64,000 bases of DNA from Loripinus fragilis (GCA_964019695.1 OZ026531.1:4349701-4413700), one strand, 5' to 3'. Positions 47,385 through 62,640 are shown, counted from the stretch's first letter. Notes: generated from the letters alone by a model not told the origin. A program made the numbers and translations.

Positions 47385-47584
47385 ATAAAAAAATATAGGG
47401 TGCAAGTTTCTCGCTTTTGAATAACTTATTTACCCTGAAGTATACAGAGCTGACTTGTATACTCTATCTAGAGCCTGAAAGCATCCATTGAGGGTCAGGG
47501 ACTTGGCTCTAAATGGGGTGGCTTAAAGACATTTTGTGCATTAAAAATCAGACCGGGTATGCAGGTATCTAACTACCAGATATG
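47385..47584 (+). repeat. Non-satellite spacer 2 with 74-bp module (47437-47510)
   Basis: Nearly identical to spacer 1. It differs in the length of the A tract, ATAGGG for ATTGGG, and AGAGCC for AGAGCT, a change that extends the AGAGCC...GGCTCT stem. Confidence 0.8.
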
Positions 47585-50500
47585 GAATGCAGGAGACACT
47601 CTATCAAACAGCGAGTTCAGGACTTTATCAGACAGCATATGCAAGAGAAACTCTATTAGACAGACGATGCAAGAGTCTCTCTATCAGACATGTATGCAAA
47701 AGTGTCTCTATCATACAGCGGATGCAGGAGACACTCTATCAGACAGCGGATGCAGAAGTCTCTCTTTCAGACAGCGGATGCAGGAAACACTCTATCAGCG
47801 AGCGGATGCAGGAGACACTCTATCAGCGAGCGGATGCAGGAGTCTCTCTATCAGACAGCGGACGCAGGAGACACTCTATCAGACAGCGGATGCAGGAGTC
47901 TCTCTATCAGACAGCGGATGCAGGAGACACTCTATCAGACAGCGGATGCAGAAGTCTCTCTATCAGACAGCGGATGCAGGAGACACTCTATCAGACAGCA
48001 GATGCAGAAGTCTCTCTATCAGACAGCGGATGCAGGAGACGCTCTATCAAACAGCGGATGCAGAAGTCTCCCTATCATACAGCGGATGTAGGAGACTCTA
48101 TCAGACAGTGGATGCAGTAGTGTCTCTATCAGACACCGGATGCAGGAGACACTCTATCAGACAGCTGATGCAGGAGACACTCTATCAGCGAGCAGATGCA
48201 GGAGTCTCTCTATCAGGCAGGGGGCGCAGGAGACACTCTATCAGACAGTGGATGCAGGAGACACTCTATCAGTCAGCGGATGTAGAAGTCACTCTATCAG
48301 ACAGCGGATGCAGGAGACACTCTATCAGATAGCGGATGCAGGAGTCTCTCTATCAGACAGCCGATGCAGAAGTCTCTCTTTCAGAGAGCGGATGCAGGAG
48401 TCTCTCTATCAAACAGCGTATTCAGAAGTCTCTCTATCAGACAGCGGATGCAGGAGACACTCTATCAGACAGCGGATGCAAAAGTCTCTTTATCAGACAG
48501 CAAATGCAGGAGACACTCTGTAAGACAGCGGATGCAGGAGACACTCTATCAGCCAACAGATGCAGGACTCTATCAGACTGCGGATGCAGGAGACACTCTA
48601 TTAGACAGGGGATGCAGGAGTCTCTCTATCAGACAGTGGATGCAGGAAACACTCTATCAGACAGCGGATGCAGAAGTCTCTCTATCAGACATCAGGTGCA
48701 GGAGACACTCTATCAGAAACGGATGCAGGAGACACTCTATCAGCCAGCGGATGTAGGAGACTCTATCAGACAGTGGATGCAGAAGTCTCTCTATCAGACA
48801 GCGGATGCAGAAGACACACTATCAGACAGCAGATGCAAGAGACACTCTATCAGTCAGCGGATGTAGGAGACTCTATCAGCGAGCGGATGCATGAATCTCT
48901 CTATCAGACAGCGGACGCAGGAGACACTCTATAAGACAGCAGGTGCAGAAGTCTCTCTATCAGACAGCGGATGCAGGAGATACTCTATCAGACAGCGGAG
49001 GTAGAAGTCTCTCTATCAGACAGCGGATGCAGGAAACACTCTATCATACAGCTGATGCAGGAGTCTCTCTATCAGACAGCGGATGCAGAAGTCTCTCTTT
49101 CAGATAGCGGATGCAGGAGTCTCTCTATCAGACAGCGGATGCAGGAGACACATTATCAGACAGCAGATGCAGAAGTCTCTCTATCAGACAGTGGATGCAG
49201 GAGACACTCCATCAGATAGCAGATGCAGAAGTCCCCTATCAGACAGCGGATGCAGGAGTCTCTCTATCAGACAGCGGATGCAGAAGTCTCTCTATCGGAC
49301 ATCAGGTGCAGGAGACACTCTATCAGACAGCGGATGCAGGAGACACTCTACCAGCCAACGGATGCAGGGGTCTCTCTATCAGACAGCAGATGCGGGAGAC
49401 ACTCTATCAGACAGCGGATGCAGAAGTCTCACTATCAGACAACGGATGCAGGAGTCTCTCTATCAAAGAGGATGCAAGAAGTTCTCTTTAAGACAGCGGA
49501 TGCAGGAGACACGCTATCAGACAGCGGATGCAGAAGTCTCCCTATCAGACAGCGGATGCAGGAGACACTCTATCAGTCAGCGGATGCAGGAGTCTCTCTA
49601 TAAGACAGCGGATGCAGGAGACACTCTATCAGACAGCGGATGCAGAAGTCTCTCTTTCAGACAGCGAATGCAGGAGACGCTCTATCAGACAGCGGATGCA
49701 GGAGACACTCTGTCAGCCAGCGGATGCAGTAGTCTCTCTATCAGACCGCGGATGCAGGAGACATTCTATCAGACAGGTGATGCAGGGGTCTTTCTATCAG
49801 ACAGTGGATGCAGCAGACATTCTATCAGACAGCGGATGAAGGTGTCTCTCTATCTAACAGCGGATGCAGAGGTCTCTCTATCAGACAGCGGATGCAGGAG
49901 ACACTCTATCAGACAGCAGATGCAGGAGACACTCTATCAGCCAGCGGATGCAGGAGTCTCTCTATCAGACAGCGGATGCAGGAGACACTCAATCAGACAG
50001 CGAATGCAGAAGTCTCTCTATCAGACATCGGGTGCAGGAGACACTCTATCAGACAGCTGATGCAGGAGACACTCTATCAGCCAGTTGATGTAGGAGACTC
50101 TAACAGACAGTGGATGCAGAAGTCTCTCTATCAGACAGCGGATGCAGGAGACACTCTATCAGACAGCCGATGCAGGTGACACTCTATCAGCCAGCGGATG
50201 TAGGAGACTCTCTATCAGACAGCGGATGCAGGAGACTCTCTATCAGACAGCGGATGCAGGAGACACTCTATCAGACAGCGAATGCAGGAGTCTCTCTATT
50301 GTAGAGTGGATGCAGAAGTCTCTCTATCAGACATCAGGTGCAGGAGACACTCTATCAGCCAGCGGATGCAGGAGTCTCTCTATCAGACAGCGGATGCAGG
50401 AGACACTCTATCAGACAGCGAATGCAGGAGTCTCTCTATTATAGAGTGGATGCAGAAATCTCTCTATCAGACAGCCGATGCAGAAGACACTCTATCAGAC

Positions 50501-50751
50501 AGCGGTTGCAGAAGTCTCTCTATCAGACCGCGGAAGCAGGAGACACTTGATCAGACAGCGGATGCAGAAGTCTCTCTATCAGACAGCAGATGCAGGAGAC
50601 ACTCTATCAGACAGCGGATGCAGGAGACACTCTATCAGTCAGCGGATGCAGGACTCTCTCTATCAGACAGCGGATGCAGGAGACACTCTATCAGACAGGG
50701 GATGCAGGAGTCTCTCTATCAGACAGTGGATGCAGGAGACACTCTATCACT

Positions 50752-50919
50752 GGCTGATGGAGTGTCTCCTGCATCCGCTGTCTGATAGAGAGATCTGCAT
50801 CAGCTGTCTGAAAGAGAGACTTCTGCATCCACTGTCTAATAGAGTGTCTCCTGCATCCGATGTCTGACAGAGAGACTTCTGTATCCGCTGTCTGATAGAG
50901 TGTCTCCTGCATCCTCTAT
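50752..50919 (-). repeat. Reverse-orientation satellite block 5
   Basis: About 168 bp of reversed monomers, essentially identical to block 4, as expected from the 4,087-bp duplication. Confidence 0.85.
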
Positions 50920-51470
50920 TAGACAGCGGATGCAGGATTCTCTCTATCAATCAGCGGATGCAGGAGACACTCTTTCAGACAGCGGATGCAGGAGACACTC
51001 TATCAGACAGCGGATGCAGGAGTCTCTCTATCAGGCATCGGATGCGGGAGATAATCTTTTCGACAGTGGATGCAGGAATCTCTCTATCAGACAGCGGATG
51101 CAGGAGACACTCTATTAGACAGGAGCTGCACGAGTCTCTTTATCAGACAGCGGATGCATGAGACTCTCTATCAGACAGCTGATGCAGGACGCATTTTATC
51201 GGGAGTCTTGTGCAGGAGTTTCTCTATGAGACATCGGATGCAGTAGACACTCTATCACATTGGAGATGCAGGAGTCTCTCTATTAGACATCAGATGCAGG
51301 ATTCTCTCATAGACAGCGGATGCAGGAGTCACTATACCAGACAGCGACTGCATGAGACACTTTATCAGACTATAGATTCAGTACTCTCTATACAATACAG
51401 CGGATGCTAGACTCTCTCTAGCAGAAAGCGGATGCATAATTCTCTGCTTGTATATCAGACAGCAGATGCA

Positions 51471-51672
51471 ATAAAAAAAATATAGGGTGCAAGTTTCTCG
51501 CTTTTGAATAACTTATTTACCCTGAAGTATACAGAGCTGACTTGTATACTCTATCTAGAGCCTGAAAGCATCCATTGAGGGTCAGGGACTTGGCTCTAAA
51601 TGGGGTGGCTTAAAGACATTTTGTGCATTAAAAATCAGACCGGGTATGCAGGTATCTAACTACCAGATATGG
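51471..51672 (+). repeat. Non-satellite spacer 3 with 74-bp module (51524-51597)
   Basis: Essentially identical to spacer 2 apart from one extra A in the A tract. It carries the AGAGCC variant. Confidence 0.8.
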
Positions 51673-54600
51673 AATGCAGGAGACACTCTATCAAACAGCG
51701 AGTTCAGGACTTTATCAGACAGCATATGCAAGAGAAACTCTATTAGACAGACGATGCAAGAGTCTCTCTATCAGACATGTATGCAAAAGTGTCTCTATCA
51801 TACAGCGGATGCAGGAGACACTCTATCAGACAGCGGATGCAGAAGTCTCTCTTTCAGACAGCGGATGCAGGAAACACTCTATCAGCGAGCGGATGCAGGA
51901 GACACTCTATCAGCGAGCGGATGCAGGAGTCTCTCTATCAGACAGCGGACGCAGGAGACACTCTATCAGACAGCGGATGCAGGAGTCTCTCTATCAGACA
52001 GCGGATGCAGGAGACACTCTATCAGACAGCGGATGCAGAAGTCTCTCTATCAGACAGCGGATGCAGGAGACACTCTATCAGACAGCAGATGCAGAAGTCT
52101 CTCTATCAGACAGCGGATGCAGGAGACGCTCTATCAAACAGCGGATGCAGAAGTCTCCCTATCATACAGCGGATGTAGGAGACTCTATCAGACAGTGGAT
52201 GCAGTAGTGTCTCTATCAGACACCGGATGCAGGAGACACTCTATCAGACAGCTGATGCAGGAGACACTCTATCAGCGAGCAGATGCAGGAGTCTCTCTAT
52301 CAGGCAGGGGGCGCAGGAGACACTCTATCAGACAGTGGATGCAGGAGACACTCTATCAGTCAGCGGATGTAGAAGTCTCTCTATCAGACAGCGGATGCAG
52401 GAGACACTCTATCAGATAGCGGATGCAGGAGTCTCTCTATCAGACAGCCGATGCAGAAGTCTCTCTTTCAGAGAGCGGATGCAGGAGTCTCTCTATCAAA
52501 CAGCGTATTCAGAAGTCTCTCTATCAGACAGCGGATGCAGGAGACACTCTATCAGACAGCGGATGCAAAAGTCTCTTTATCAGACAGCAAATGCAGGAGA
52601 CACTCTGTAAGACAGCGGATGCAGGAGACACTCTATCAGCCAACAGATGCAGGACTCTATCAGACTGCGGATGCAGGAGACACTCTATTAGACAGGGGAT
52701 GCAGGAGTCTCTCTATCAGACAGTGGATGCAGGAAACACTCTATCAGACAGCGGATGCAGAAGTCTCTCTATCAGACATCAGGTGCAGGAGACACTCTAT
52801 CAGACAACGGATGCAGGAGACACTCTATCAGCCAGCGGATGTAGGAGACTCTATCAGACAGTGGATGCAGAAGTCTCTCTATCAGACAGCGGATGCAGAA
52901 GACACACTATCAGACAGCAGATGCAAGAGACACTCTATCAGTCAGCGGATGTAGGAGACTCTATCAGCGAGCGGATGCATGAATCACTCTATCAGACAGC
53001 GGACGCAGGAGACACTCTATAAGACAGCAGGTGCAGAAGTCTCTCTATCAGACAGCGGATGCAGGAGATACTCTATCAAACAGCAGAGGTAGAAGTCTCT
53101 CTATCAGACAGCGGATGCAGGAAACACTCTATCATACAGCGGATGCAGGAGTCTCTCTATCAGACAGCGGATGCAGAAGTCTCTCTTTCAGATAGCGGAT
53201 GCAGGAGTCTCTCTATCAGACAGCGGATGCAGGAGACACATTATCAGACAGCAGATGCAGAAGTCTCTCTATCAGACAGTGGCTGCAGGAGACACTCCAT
53301 CAGATAGCAGATGCAGAAGTCCCCTATCAGACAGCGGATGCAGGAGTCTCTCTATCAGACAGCGGATGCAGAAGTCTCTCTATCGGACATCAGGTGCAGG
53401 AGACACTCTATCAGACAGCGGATGCAGGAGACACTCTACCAGCCAACGGATGCAGGGGTCTCTCTATCAGACAGCAGATGCGGGAGACACTCTATCAGAC
53501 AGCGGATGCAGAAGTCTCACTATCAGACAACGGATGCAGGAGTCTCTCTATCAAAGAGGATGCAAGAAGTTCTCTTTAAGACAGCGGATGCAGGAGACAC
53601 GCTATCAGACAGCGGATGCAGAAGTCTCCCTATCAGACAGCGGATGCAGGAGACACTCTATCAGTCAGCGGATGCAGGAGTCTCTCTATAAGACAGCGGA
53701 TGCAGGAGACACTCTATCAGACAGCGGATGCAGAAGTCTCTCTTTCAGACAGCGAATGCAGGAGACGCTCTATCAGACAGCGGATGCAGGAGACACTCTG
53801 TCAGCCAGCGGATGCAGTAGTCTCTCTATCAGACCGCGGATGCAGGAGACATTCTATCAGACAGGTGATGCAGGGGTCTTTCTATCAGACAGTGGATGCA
53901 GCAGACATTCTATCAGACAGCGGATGAAGGTGTCTCTCTATCTAACAGCGGATGCAGAGGTCTCTCTATCAGACAGCGGATGCAGGAGACACTCTATCAG
54001 ACAGCAGATGCAGGAGACACTCTATCAGCCAGCGGATGCAGGAGTCTCTCTATCAGACAGCGGATGCAGGAGACACTCAATCAGACAGCGAATGCAGAAG
54101 TCTCTCTATCAGACATCGGGTGCAGGAGACACTCTATCAGACAGCTGATGCAGGAGACACTCTATCAGCCAGTTGATGTAGGAGACTCTAACTGACAGTG
54201 GATGCAGAAGTCTCTCTATCAGACAGCGGATGCAGGAGACACTCTATCAGACAGCCGATGCAGGTGACACTCTATCAGCCAGCGGATGTAGGAGACTCTC
54301 TATCAGACAGCGGATGCAGGAGACTCTCTATCAGACAGCGGATGCAGGAGACACTCTATCAGACAGCGAATGCAGGAGTCTCTCTATTGTAGAGTGGATG
54401 CAGAAGTCTCTCTATCAGACATCAGGTGCAGGAGACACTCTATCAGCCAGCGGATGCAGGAGTCTCTCTATCAGACAGCGGATGCAGGAGACACTCTATC
54501 AGACAGCGAATGCAGGAGTCTCTCTCTTATAGAGTGGATGCAGAAATCTCTCTATCAGACAGCCGATGCAGAAGACACTCTATCAGACAGCGGTTGCAGA

Positions 54601-57600
54601 AGTCTCTCTATCAGACCGCGGATGCAGGAGACACTTGATCAGACAGCGGATGCAGAAGTCTCTCTATCAGACAGCGGATGCAGGAGACACTCTATCAGAC
54701 AGCGGATGCAGGAGACACTCTATCAGCCAGCGGATGCAGGACTCTCTCTATCAGACAGCGGATGCAGGAGACACTCTATCAGACAGGGGATGCAGGAGTC
54801 TCTCTATCAGACAGTGGATGCAGGAGACACTCTATCAGACAGCGGATGCAGAAGTCTCTCTATCAGACATCGGGTGCAGGAGACACTCTATCAGACAGCG
54901 GATGCAGGAGACACTCTATCAGCCAGTTGATGTAGGAGACTCTATCAGACAGTGGATGCAGAAGTCTCTCTATCGGACAGCGGATGCAGGAAACACTCTA
55001 TCAGACAGCCGATGCAGGAGACACTCTATCAGCCAGCGGATGGAAGAGACTCTATCAGCGAGCGGATGCAGGAGTCTCTCTATCAGACAGCGGACGCAGG
55101 AGACACTCTATAAGACAGCGGGTGCAAAAGTCTCTCTATCAGACATTGGATGCAGGAGATACTCTATCAGACAGCGGATGTAGAAGTCTCTCTATCAGAC
55201 AGCGGATGCAGGAAACACTCTATCATACAGCGGATGCAGGAGTCTCTCTATCAGACAGCGGATGCAGAAGTCTCTTTCAGATAGCGGATGCAGGAGTCTC
55301 TCTATCAAACAGCGGATGCAGGAGACACATTATCAGACAGCGGATGCAGAAGACTCTCTATCAGACAGCGGATGCAGGAGACACTCTATCAGTCAGCGGA
55401 TGCAGGAGTCTCTCTATCAGACAGCGGATGCAGGAGACACTCTATCAGACAGCGGATGCAGATGTCTCTCTTTCAGACAGCCAATGCAGGAGACGCTCTA
55501 TCAGACAGCGGATGCAGGAGACACTCTGTCAGCCAGCGGATGCAGTAGTCTCTCTATCAGACCGCGGATGCAGGAGACATTCTATCAGATAGGTGATGCA
55601 GGAGTCTCTCTATCAGACAGTGGATGCAGCAGACATTCTATCAGACAGCGGACGAAGGAGTCTCTCTATCAGAAAGCGGATGCAGAAGTCTCTCCATCAG
55701 AGAGTGGATGCATAAGACACTCTATCAGACAGCGGATGCAGAACTCTCTCTATCAGACAGCAAATGTAGGAGACATTCTATCAGACAGTGGATGCAGGAG
55801 AAACTCTATCAGCCAGCGGATGCAGGAGTTTCTCTATCAGACAGCGGATGCAGGACACACTCTGTCAGCCAGCGGATGCAGGAGTCTCTCTATAAGACAG
55901 GGGATGCAGAAGACACTACCAGACAGCGGATGCAGAAGTCTCCCTATCTGACAGCGGATGCAGGAGGCCCTCTATCAGACAGCAGATGCAGGAGTCTATT
56001 AAACAGCTAATGCAGAAGTCTCTCTATTCGACAGCATATGCAGGAGTCTCTCTATCAATCAGCGGACGCAGGTTACACTCTATCAGACAGCGGATGCAGA
56101 AGTCTCTCTTTCAGACATCGGATGCAGGAGACACTCTATCAGACAGCGGATGCAGGGGACACTCTATCAGACAGCAGATGCAGGAGACACTCTATCAGAC
56201 AGCGGATGCAGGAGTCTCTCTATCAGACAGCATATGCAGGAAACACTCTTTCAGACAGCGGATGCAGGAGACACTCTTTCAGCCAGGGGGTGCAGAAGTA
56301 TCTCTAACAGACAGCGGATGCAGGAGACACTCTATCAGACAGCGGATGCAGGAGTCTCTCTATCAGACAGTGTATGCAGCAGACACTCTATCAGACAGCG
56401 GATGCAGGAGTCTCTCTATCAGACAGCGGATGCAGGAGAAACTCTATCAGACAGCGGATGCAGGAGACCCTCTGTCAGCCGGCAGATGCAGTAGTCTCTC
56501 TATCAGACTGCGGATGCAGGAGACATTCTATCAGACAGGTGATGCAGGGGTCTCTCTATCAGACAGTGGATGCAGCAGACATTCTATCAGACAGCGGATG
56601 AAGAAGTCTCTCTATCAAACAGCGGATGCAGAGGTCTCTCTATCAGACAGCGGATGCAGGAGACACTCTATCAGACAGCAGATGCAGGAGACACTCTATC
56701 AGCCAGCGGATGCAGGAGTCTCTCTATCAGACAGCGGATGCAGGAGACACTCTATCAGACAGCGTATGCAGGAGTCTCTCTATTGTAGAGTGGATGCAGA
56801 AGTCTCTCTATCAGACATCAGGTGCAGGAGACACTCTATCAGCCAGCGGATGCAGGAGTCTCTCTATCAGACAGCGGATGCAGGAGACACTCTATCAGAC
56901 AGCGAATGCAGGAGTCTCTCTATTATAGAGTGGATGCAGAAATCTCTCTATCAGACAGCCGATGCAGAAGACACTCTATCAGACAGCGGTTGCAGAAGTC
57001 TCTCTATCAGACCGCGGATGCAGGAGACACTCAATCAGACAGCGGATGCAGAAGTCTCTCTATCAGACAGCGGATGCAGGAGACACTCTATCAGACAGCG
57101 GATGCAGGAGACACTCTATCAGTCAGCGGATGCAGGACTCTCTCTATCAGACAGCGGATGCAGGAGACACTCTATCAGACAGGGGATGCAGGAGTCTCTC
57201 TATCAGACAGTGGATGCAGGAGACACTCTATCAGACAGCGGATGCAGAAGTCTCTCTATCAGACATCGGGTGCAGGAGACACTCTATCAGACAGCTGATG
57301 CAGGAGACACTCTATCAGCCAGTTGATGTAGGAGACTCTAACAGACAGTGGATGCAGAAGTCTCTCTATCAGACAGCGGATGCAGGAGACACTCTATCAG
57401 ACAGCCGATGCAGGTGACACTCTATCAGCCAGCGGATGTAGGAGACTCTATCAGCGAGCGGATGCAGGAGTCTCTCTATCAGACAGCGGACGCAGGAGAC
57501 ACTCTATAAGACAGCGGGTGCAGAAGTCTCTCTATCAGACATTTGATGCAGGAGATACTCTATCAAACAGCGGATGCAGAAGTCTCCCTATCATACAGCG

Positions 57601-60600
57601 GATGTAGGAGACTCTATCAGACAGTGGATGCAGAAGTGTCTCTATCAGACACTGGATGCAAGAGACACTCTATCAGACAGCGGATGCAAGAGACACTCTA
57701 TTAGCGAGCAGATGCAGGAGTCTCTCTATCAGACAGGGAGCGCAGGAGACACTCTATCAGACAGTGGATGCAGGAGACACTCTATCAGTCGGCTGATGTA
57801 GAAGTCTCTCTATCAGACAGCGGATGCAGGAGACACTCTATCAGATAGCGGATGCAGGAGTCTCTCTATCAGACAGCGGATGCAGAAGTCTCTCTTTCAG
57901 AGAGCGGATGCAGGAGTCTCTCCATCAGACAGCGGATGCAGGATACACTCTATCAGACAGCTGTTGCAGAAGTCTCTCTATCAGACAGCGGATGCAGGAG
58001 ACATTCTATCAGACAGCGGATGCAGAAGTCTCTTTATCAGACAGCAAATGCAGGAGACACTCTATCAGACAGCGGATGTAGGAGACACTCTATCAGCCAG
58101 CAGATGCAGGACTCTCTCTATCAGACAGCAGATGCAGGAGACACTCTATCAGACAGGGGATGCAGGAGTCTCTCTATCAGACAGTGGATGCAGGAGACAC
58201 TCTATCAGACAGCGGATGCAGAAGTCTCTCTATCAGACATCGGGTGCAGGAGACACTCTATCAGCCAGCGGATGTGGGACTCTATCAGACAGTGGATGCA
58301 GAAGTCTTTCTATCAGACAGCGGATGCAGGAGACACACTATCAGACAGCGGATGCAGGAGACACTCTATCAGCCAGCGGATGTAGGAGACTCTATCAGCG
58401 AGCGGATGCAGGAGTCTCTCTATCAGACAGCGGAGGCAGGAGACACTCTATAAGACAGCGAGTGCAGAAGTCTCTCTATCAGACATTGGATGCAGGAGAT
58501 ACTCTATCAGACAGCGGATGTAGAAGTCTCTCTATCAGACAGCGGATGCAGGAAACACTCTAACATACAGCGGATGCAGGAGTCTCTCTATCAGACAGCG
58601 GAAGCAGAAGTCTCTCTTTCAGATAGCGGATGCAGGAGTCTCTCTATCAGACAGCGGATGCAGGAGACACATTATCAGACAGCGGATGCAGAAGTCTCTC
58701 TATCAGACAGCGGATGCAGGAGACACTCTATCAGATAGCAGATGCAAAAGCCCCTATCAGACAGCGGATGCAGGAGTCTCTCTATCAGACAGCGGATGCA
58801 GAAGTCTCTCTATCAGACATCAGGTGCAGGAGACACTCTATCAGACAGCGGATGCAGGAGACACTCTACCAGCCAACGGATGCAGGAGTCTCTCTATCAG
58901 ACAGCAGATGCGGGAGACACTCTATCAGACAGCGGATGCAGGAGTTTCTCTTTAAGACAGCGGATGCAGGAGACACTCTACCAGACAGCGGATGCAGAAG
59001 TCTCACTATCAGACAGCGGATGCAGGAGTCTCTCTATCAGACAGCGGATGCAGGAAGTTCTCTTTAAGACAGCGGATGCAGCAGACACTCTATCAGACAG
59101 CGGATGCAGGAGACACTCTATCAGTCAGCGGATGTAGAAGTCTCTCTATCAGACAACAGATGCAGGAGACACTCTATCAGATAGCGGATGCAGGAGTCTC
59201 TCTATCAGACAGTGGATGCAGAAGTCTCTCTTTCAGAGAGCGGATGCTGGAGTCTCTCCATCAGACAGCGGATGCAGGATACACTCTATCAGACAGCGGT
59301 TGCAGAAGTCTCTCTATCAGACAGCGGATGCAGGAGACATTCTATCAGACAGCGGATGCAGAAGTCTCTTTATCAGACAGCAAATGCAGGAGACATTCTA
59401 TTAGACAGCGGATGCAGGAGACACTCTATCAGCCAGCAGATGCAGGACTCTCTATCTCAGACAGCGGATGCAGGAGACACTCTATCAGACAGGGGATGCA
59501 GGAGTCTCTCTATCAGACAGTGGATGCAGGGGTCTCTCTATCAGACAGTGGATGCAGCAGACATTCTATCAGACAGCGGATGAAGGAGTCTCTCTATCAA
59601 AAAGCGGATGCAGAAGTCTCTCTATCAGACAGCGGATGCATGAGACACTCTATCAGACAGCAGATGCAGGAGACACTCCATCAGCCAGCAGATGCAGGAG
59701 TCTCTCTATCAGACAGCGGATGCAGGAGACACTCTATCAAACAGCGAATGCAGGAGTCTCTCTATTATAGAGTGGATGCAGAAGTCTCCCTATCAGACAT
59801 CAGGTGCAGGAGACACTCTATCAGCCAGCGGATGCAGGAGTCTCTCTATCAGACAGCGGATGCAGGAGACGCTCTATCAAACAGCGGATGCAGAAGTCTC
59901 CCTATCATACAGCGGATGTAGGAGACTCTATCAGACAGTGGATGCAGAAGTGTCTCTATCAGACACCGGATGCAGGAGACACTCTATCAGACAGCTGATG
60001 CAGGAGACACTCTATCAGCGAGCAGATGCAGGAGTCTCTCTATCAGACAGGGGGCGCAGGAGACACTCTATCAGACAGTGGATGCAGGAGACACTCTATC
60101 AAATAGCGGATGCAGGAAACACTCTGTCAGCCAGCGGATGCAGGAGTCTCTCTATCATACAGCGGATGCAGAAGACACTCTATCAGACAGCGGATGCAGG
60201 AGACACTCTATCAGACAGCGGATACAGGAGTCTCTCTATCAGACAGCCGATGCAGGAGACACTCCATTAGACAGCTGATGCAGAAGTCTCTCTATCAGAG
60301 AGCGGATGCAGGAGTCTCTCTATCAGACAGCCGATGCAGGAGTCTCTCTATCAGACAGCAAATGCAGGAGAAACTCTTTCAGACAGCGGATGCAGGAGAC
60401 ACTCTATCAGCCAGCGGATGCAGAAGTCTCTCTATCAGACAGCGGGTGCAGGAGACACTTTATCAGACAGGGGATGCAGGAGTCTGTTTATCAGACAGTG
60501 GATGCAGCAGACACTCTATCAGACAGCGGATGCAGGACAGGAGTCTCTCTATTATACAGCCAATGCGAAGACACTCTATCAGACAACGGATGCAGGAGTC

Positions 60601-62335
60601 TCTCCATCAGAAAGCGGATGCAGAAGTCTCTCTATCAGACAGCGGATGCAGAAGACACTCTATCAGACAGGGGATGCAGGAGTCTCTCTATCAGACAGCG
60701 GATGCAGAAGTCTATCAGACAGCAGATGCAGGAGACACACAATCAGACATCGGAAGCATGAGACTTTCTATCAGACAGCGGATGCAGGATACACTCTATC
60801 AGCAAGCGGATGCAGGAGTCTCTCTATCAGACATGGGATGCAGGACACACTCTATCAGACAGCGGATGCAAGAGTCTCTCTGTCAGACAGAAAATGCAGG
60901 AGACGCTCTATCAGACAGCGGTTGCAGGAGAAACTCTATCAGACAACGGACGCAGAAGTCTCCCTATCAGATAGCGGATGCAAGAGGCCCTCTATCAGAC
61001 AGCGGATGCAGGAGTCTCTCTATCAGACAGCCGATGCAGGAGACACTCAATTAGACAGCGGATGCAGAAGTCTATCTTTCAGACAGCGGCTGCAGAAGGC
61101 GCTCTATCAGACAGCAGATGCAGGAGTCTCTCTATCAGACAGCGGATGCAGGAGTCTCTCTATCAGACAGCGGATACAAGAGACACTCCATCAGACAGCA
61201 GATGCAGAAGTCTCTCTATCAGACAGCGGATGCATGAGACAATCTATCAGACAGCGGATGCAGGAGACACTCTATCAGACAGGGGATGCAGGAGTCTCTC
61301 TTTAAGACAGCGGATGCAGGAGACACTCTATCAGACAGCGGATGCAGAAGTCTCCATATCAGACAGGGGATGCAGGAGACGCTCTATCAGTCAGCTGACG
61401 CAGGAGTCTCTCTATCAGACAGCGAATGCAGGACACCTCTCCCAGCCAGCGGATGCAGGAGTCTCTCTATAAGACAGCAGATGCAGGAGTCTCTCTATCA
61501 GACAGCGGATGCAGGAGACCCTCAATTAGACAGCGGATGCAGAAGTCTATCTTTCAGACAGCGGCTGCAGAAGGCGGTCTATCAGACAGCAGATGCAGGA
61601 GTCTCTCTATCAGACAGCGGATGCAGGAGTCTCTCTATCAGACAGCGGATACAGGAGACACTCCATCAGACAGCAGATGCAGAAGTCTCTCTATCAGACA
61701 GGGGATGCAGGAGACGCTCTATCAGTCAGCTGACGCAGGAGTCTCTCTATCAGACAGCGAATGCAGGACACCTCTCCCAGCCAGCGGATGCAGGAGTCTC
61801 TCTATAAGACAGCAGATGCAGGAGTCTCTCTATCAGACAGCGGATGCAGGAGACACTCAATTAGACAGCGGATGCAGAAGTCTATCTTTCAGACAGCGGC
61901 TGCAGAAGGCGGTCTATCAGACAGCAGATGCAGGAGTCTCTCTATCAGACAGCGGATGCAGGAGTCTCTCTATCAGACAGCGGATACAGGAGACACTCCA
62001 TCAGACAGCAGATGCAGAAGTCTCTCTATCAGACAGCGGATGCATGAGACACTCTATCAGACAGCGGATGCAGGAGACACTCTATCAGACAGGGGATGCA
62101 GGAGTCTCTCTTTAAGACAGCGGATGCAGGAGACACTCTATCAGACAGCGGACGCAGAAGTGTCCCTATCAGACAGGGGATGCAGGAGACGCTTTATCAG
62201 TCAGCTGACGCAGGAGTCTCTCTATCAGACAGCGAATGCAGGACACCTCTCCCAGCCAGCGGATGCAGGAGTCTCTCTATAAGACAGCAGATGCAGGAGT
62301 CTCTCTATCAGACAGTGGATGCAGAAGTATCTCTT

Positions 62336-62640
62336 TCTAATAGAGAGACTCCTGCATTCGCTGTCTGATAGAGAGACTTCTGCATCCGCTGGCTGAAATA
62401 GAGACTCCTGCATCCGCTGTCGGATAGAGAGACTCCTGCATCCGCAAGCTGATGGAGTGTCTCCTGCATCCGCTGTCTGATAGAGTGTCTCCTGCATCCG
62501 CTGTCGTATAGAGAGATCTGCATCAGCTGTCTGAAAGAGAGACTTCTGCATCCACTGTCTAATAGAGTGTCTCCTGCATCCGATGTCTGACAGAGAGACT
62601 TCTGTATCCGCTGTCTGATAGAGTGTCTCCTGCATCCTCT
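62336..62640 (-). repeat. Reverse-orientation satellite block 6
   Basis: About 305 bp of reversed monomers, paralogous to block 3 at a distance of 21,469 bp. Confidence 0.85.

Larger units (their letters stand above)
46665..54840 (+). repeat. Two tandem ~4,087-bp higher-order units
   Basis: Landmarks repeat at 4,086-4,088 bp: reverse blocks 46665 and 50752, modules 47437 and 51524, and array variants at 49083 and 53171. Compared stretches differ by only a few bases per kb and by single-base length changes, so the duplication is recent or is being homogenised. Unit edges are approximate. Confidence 0.75.
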
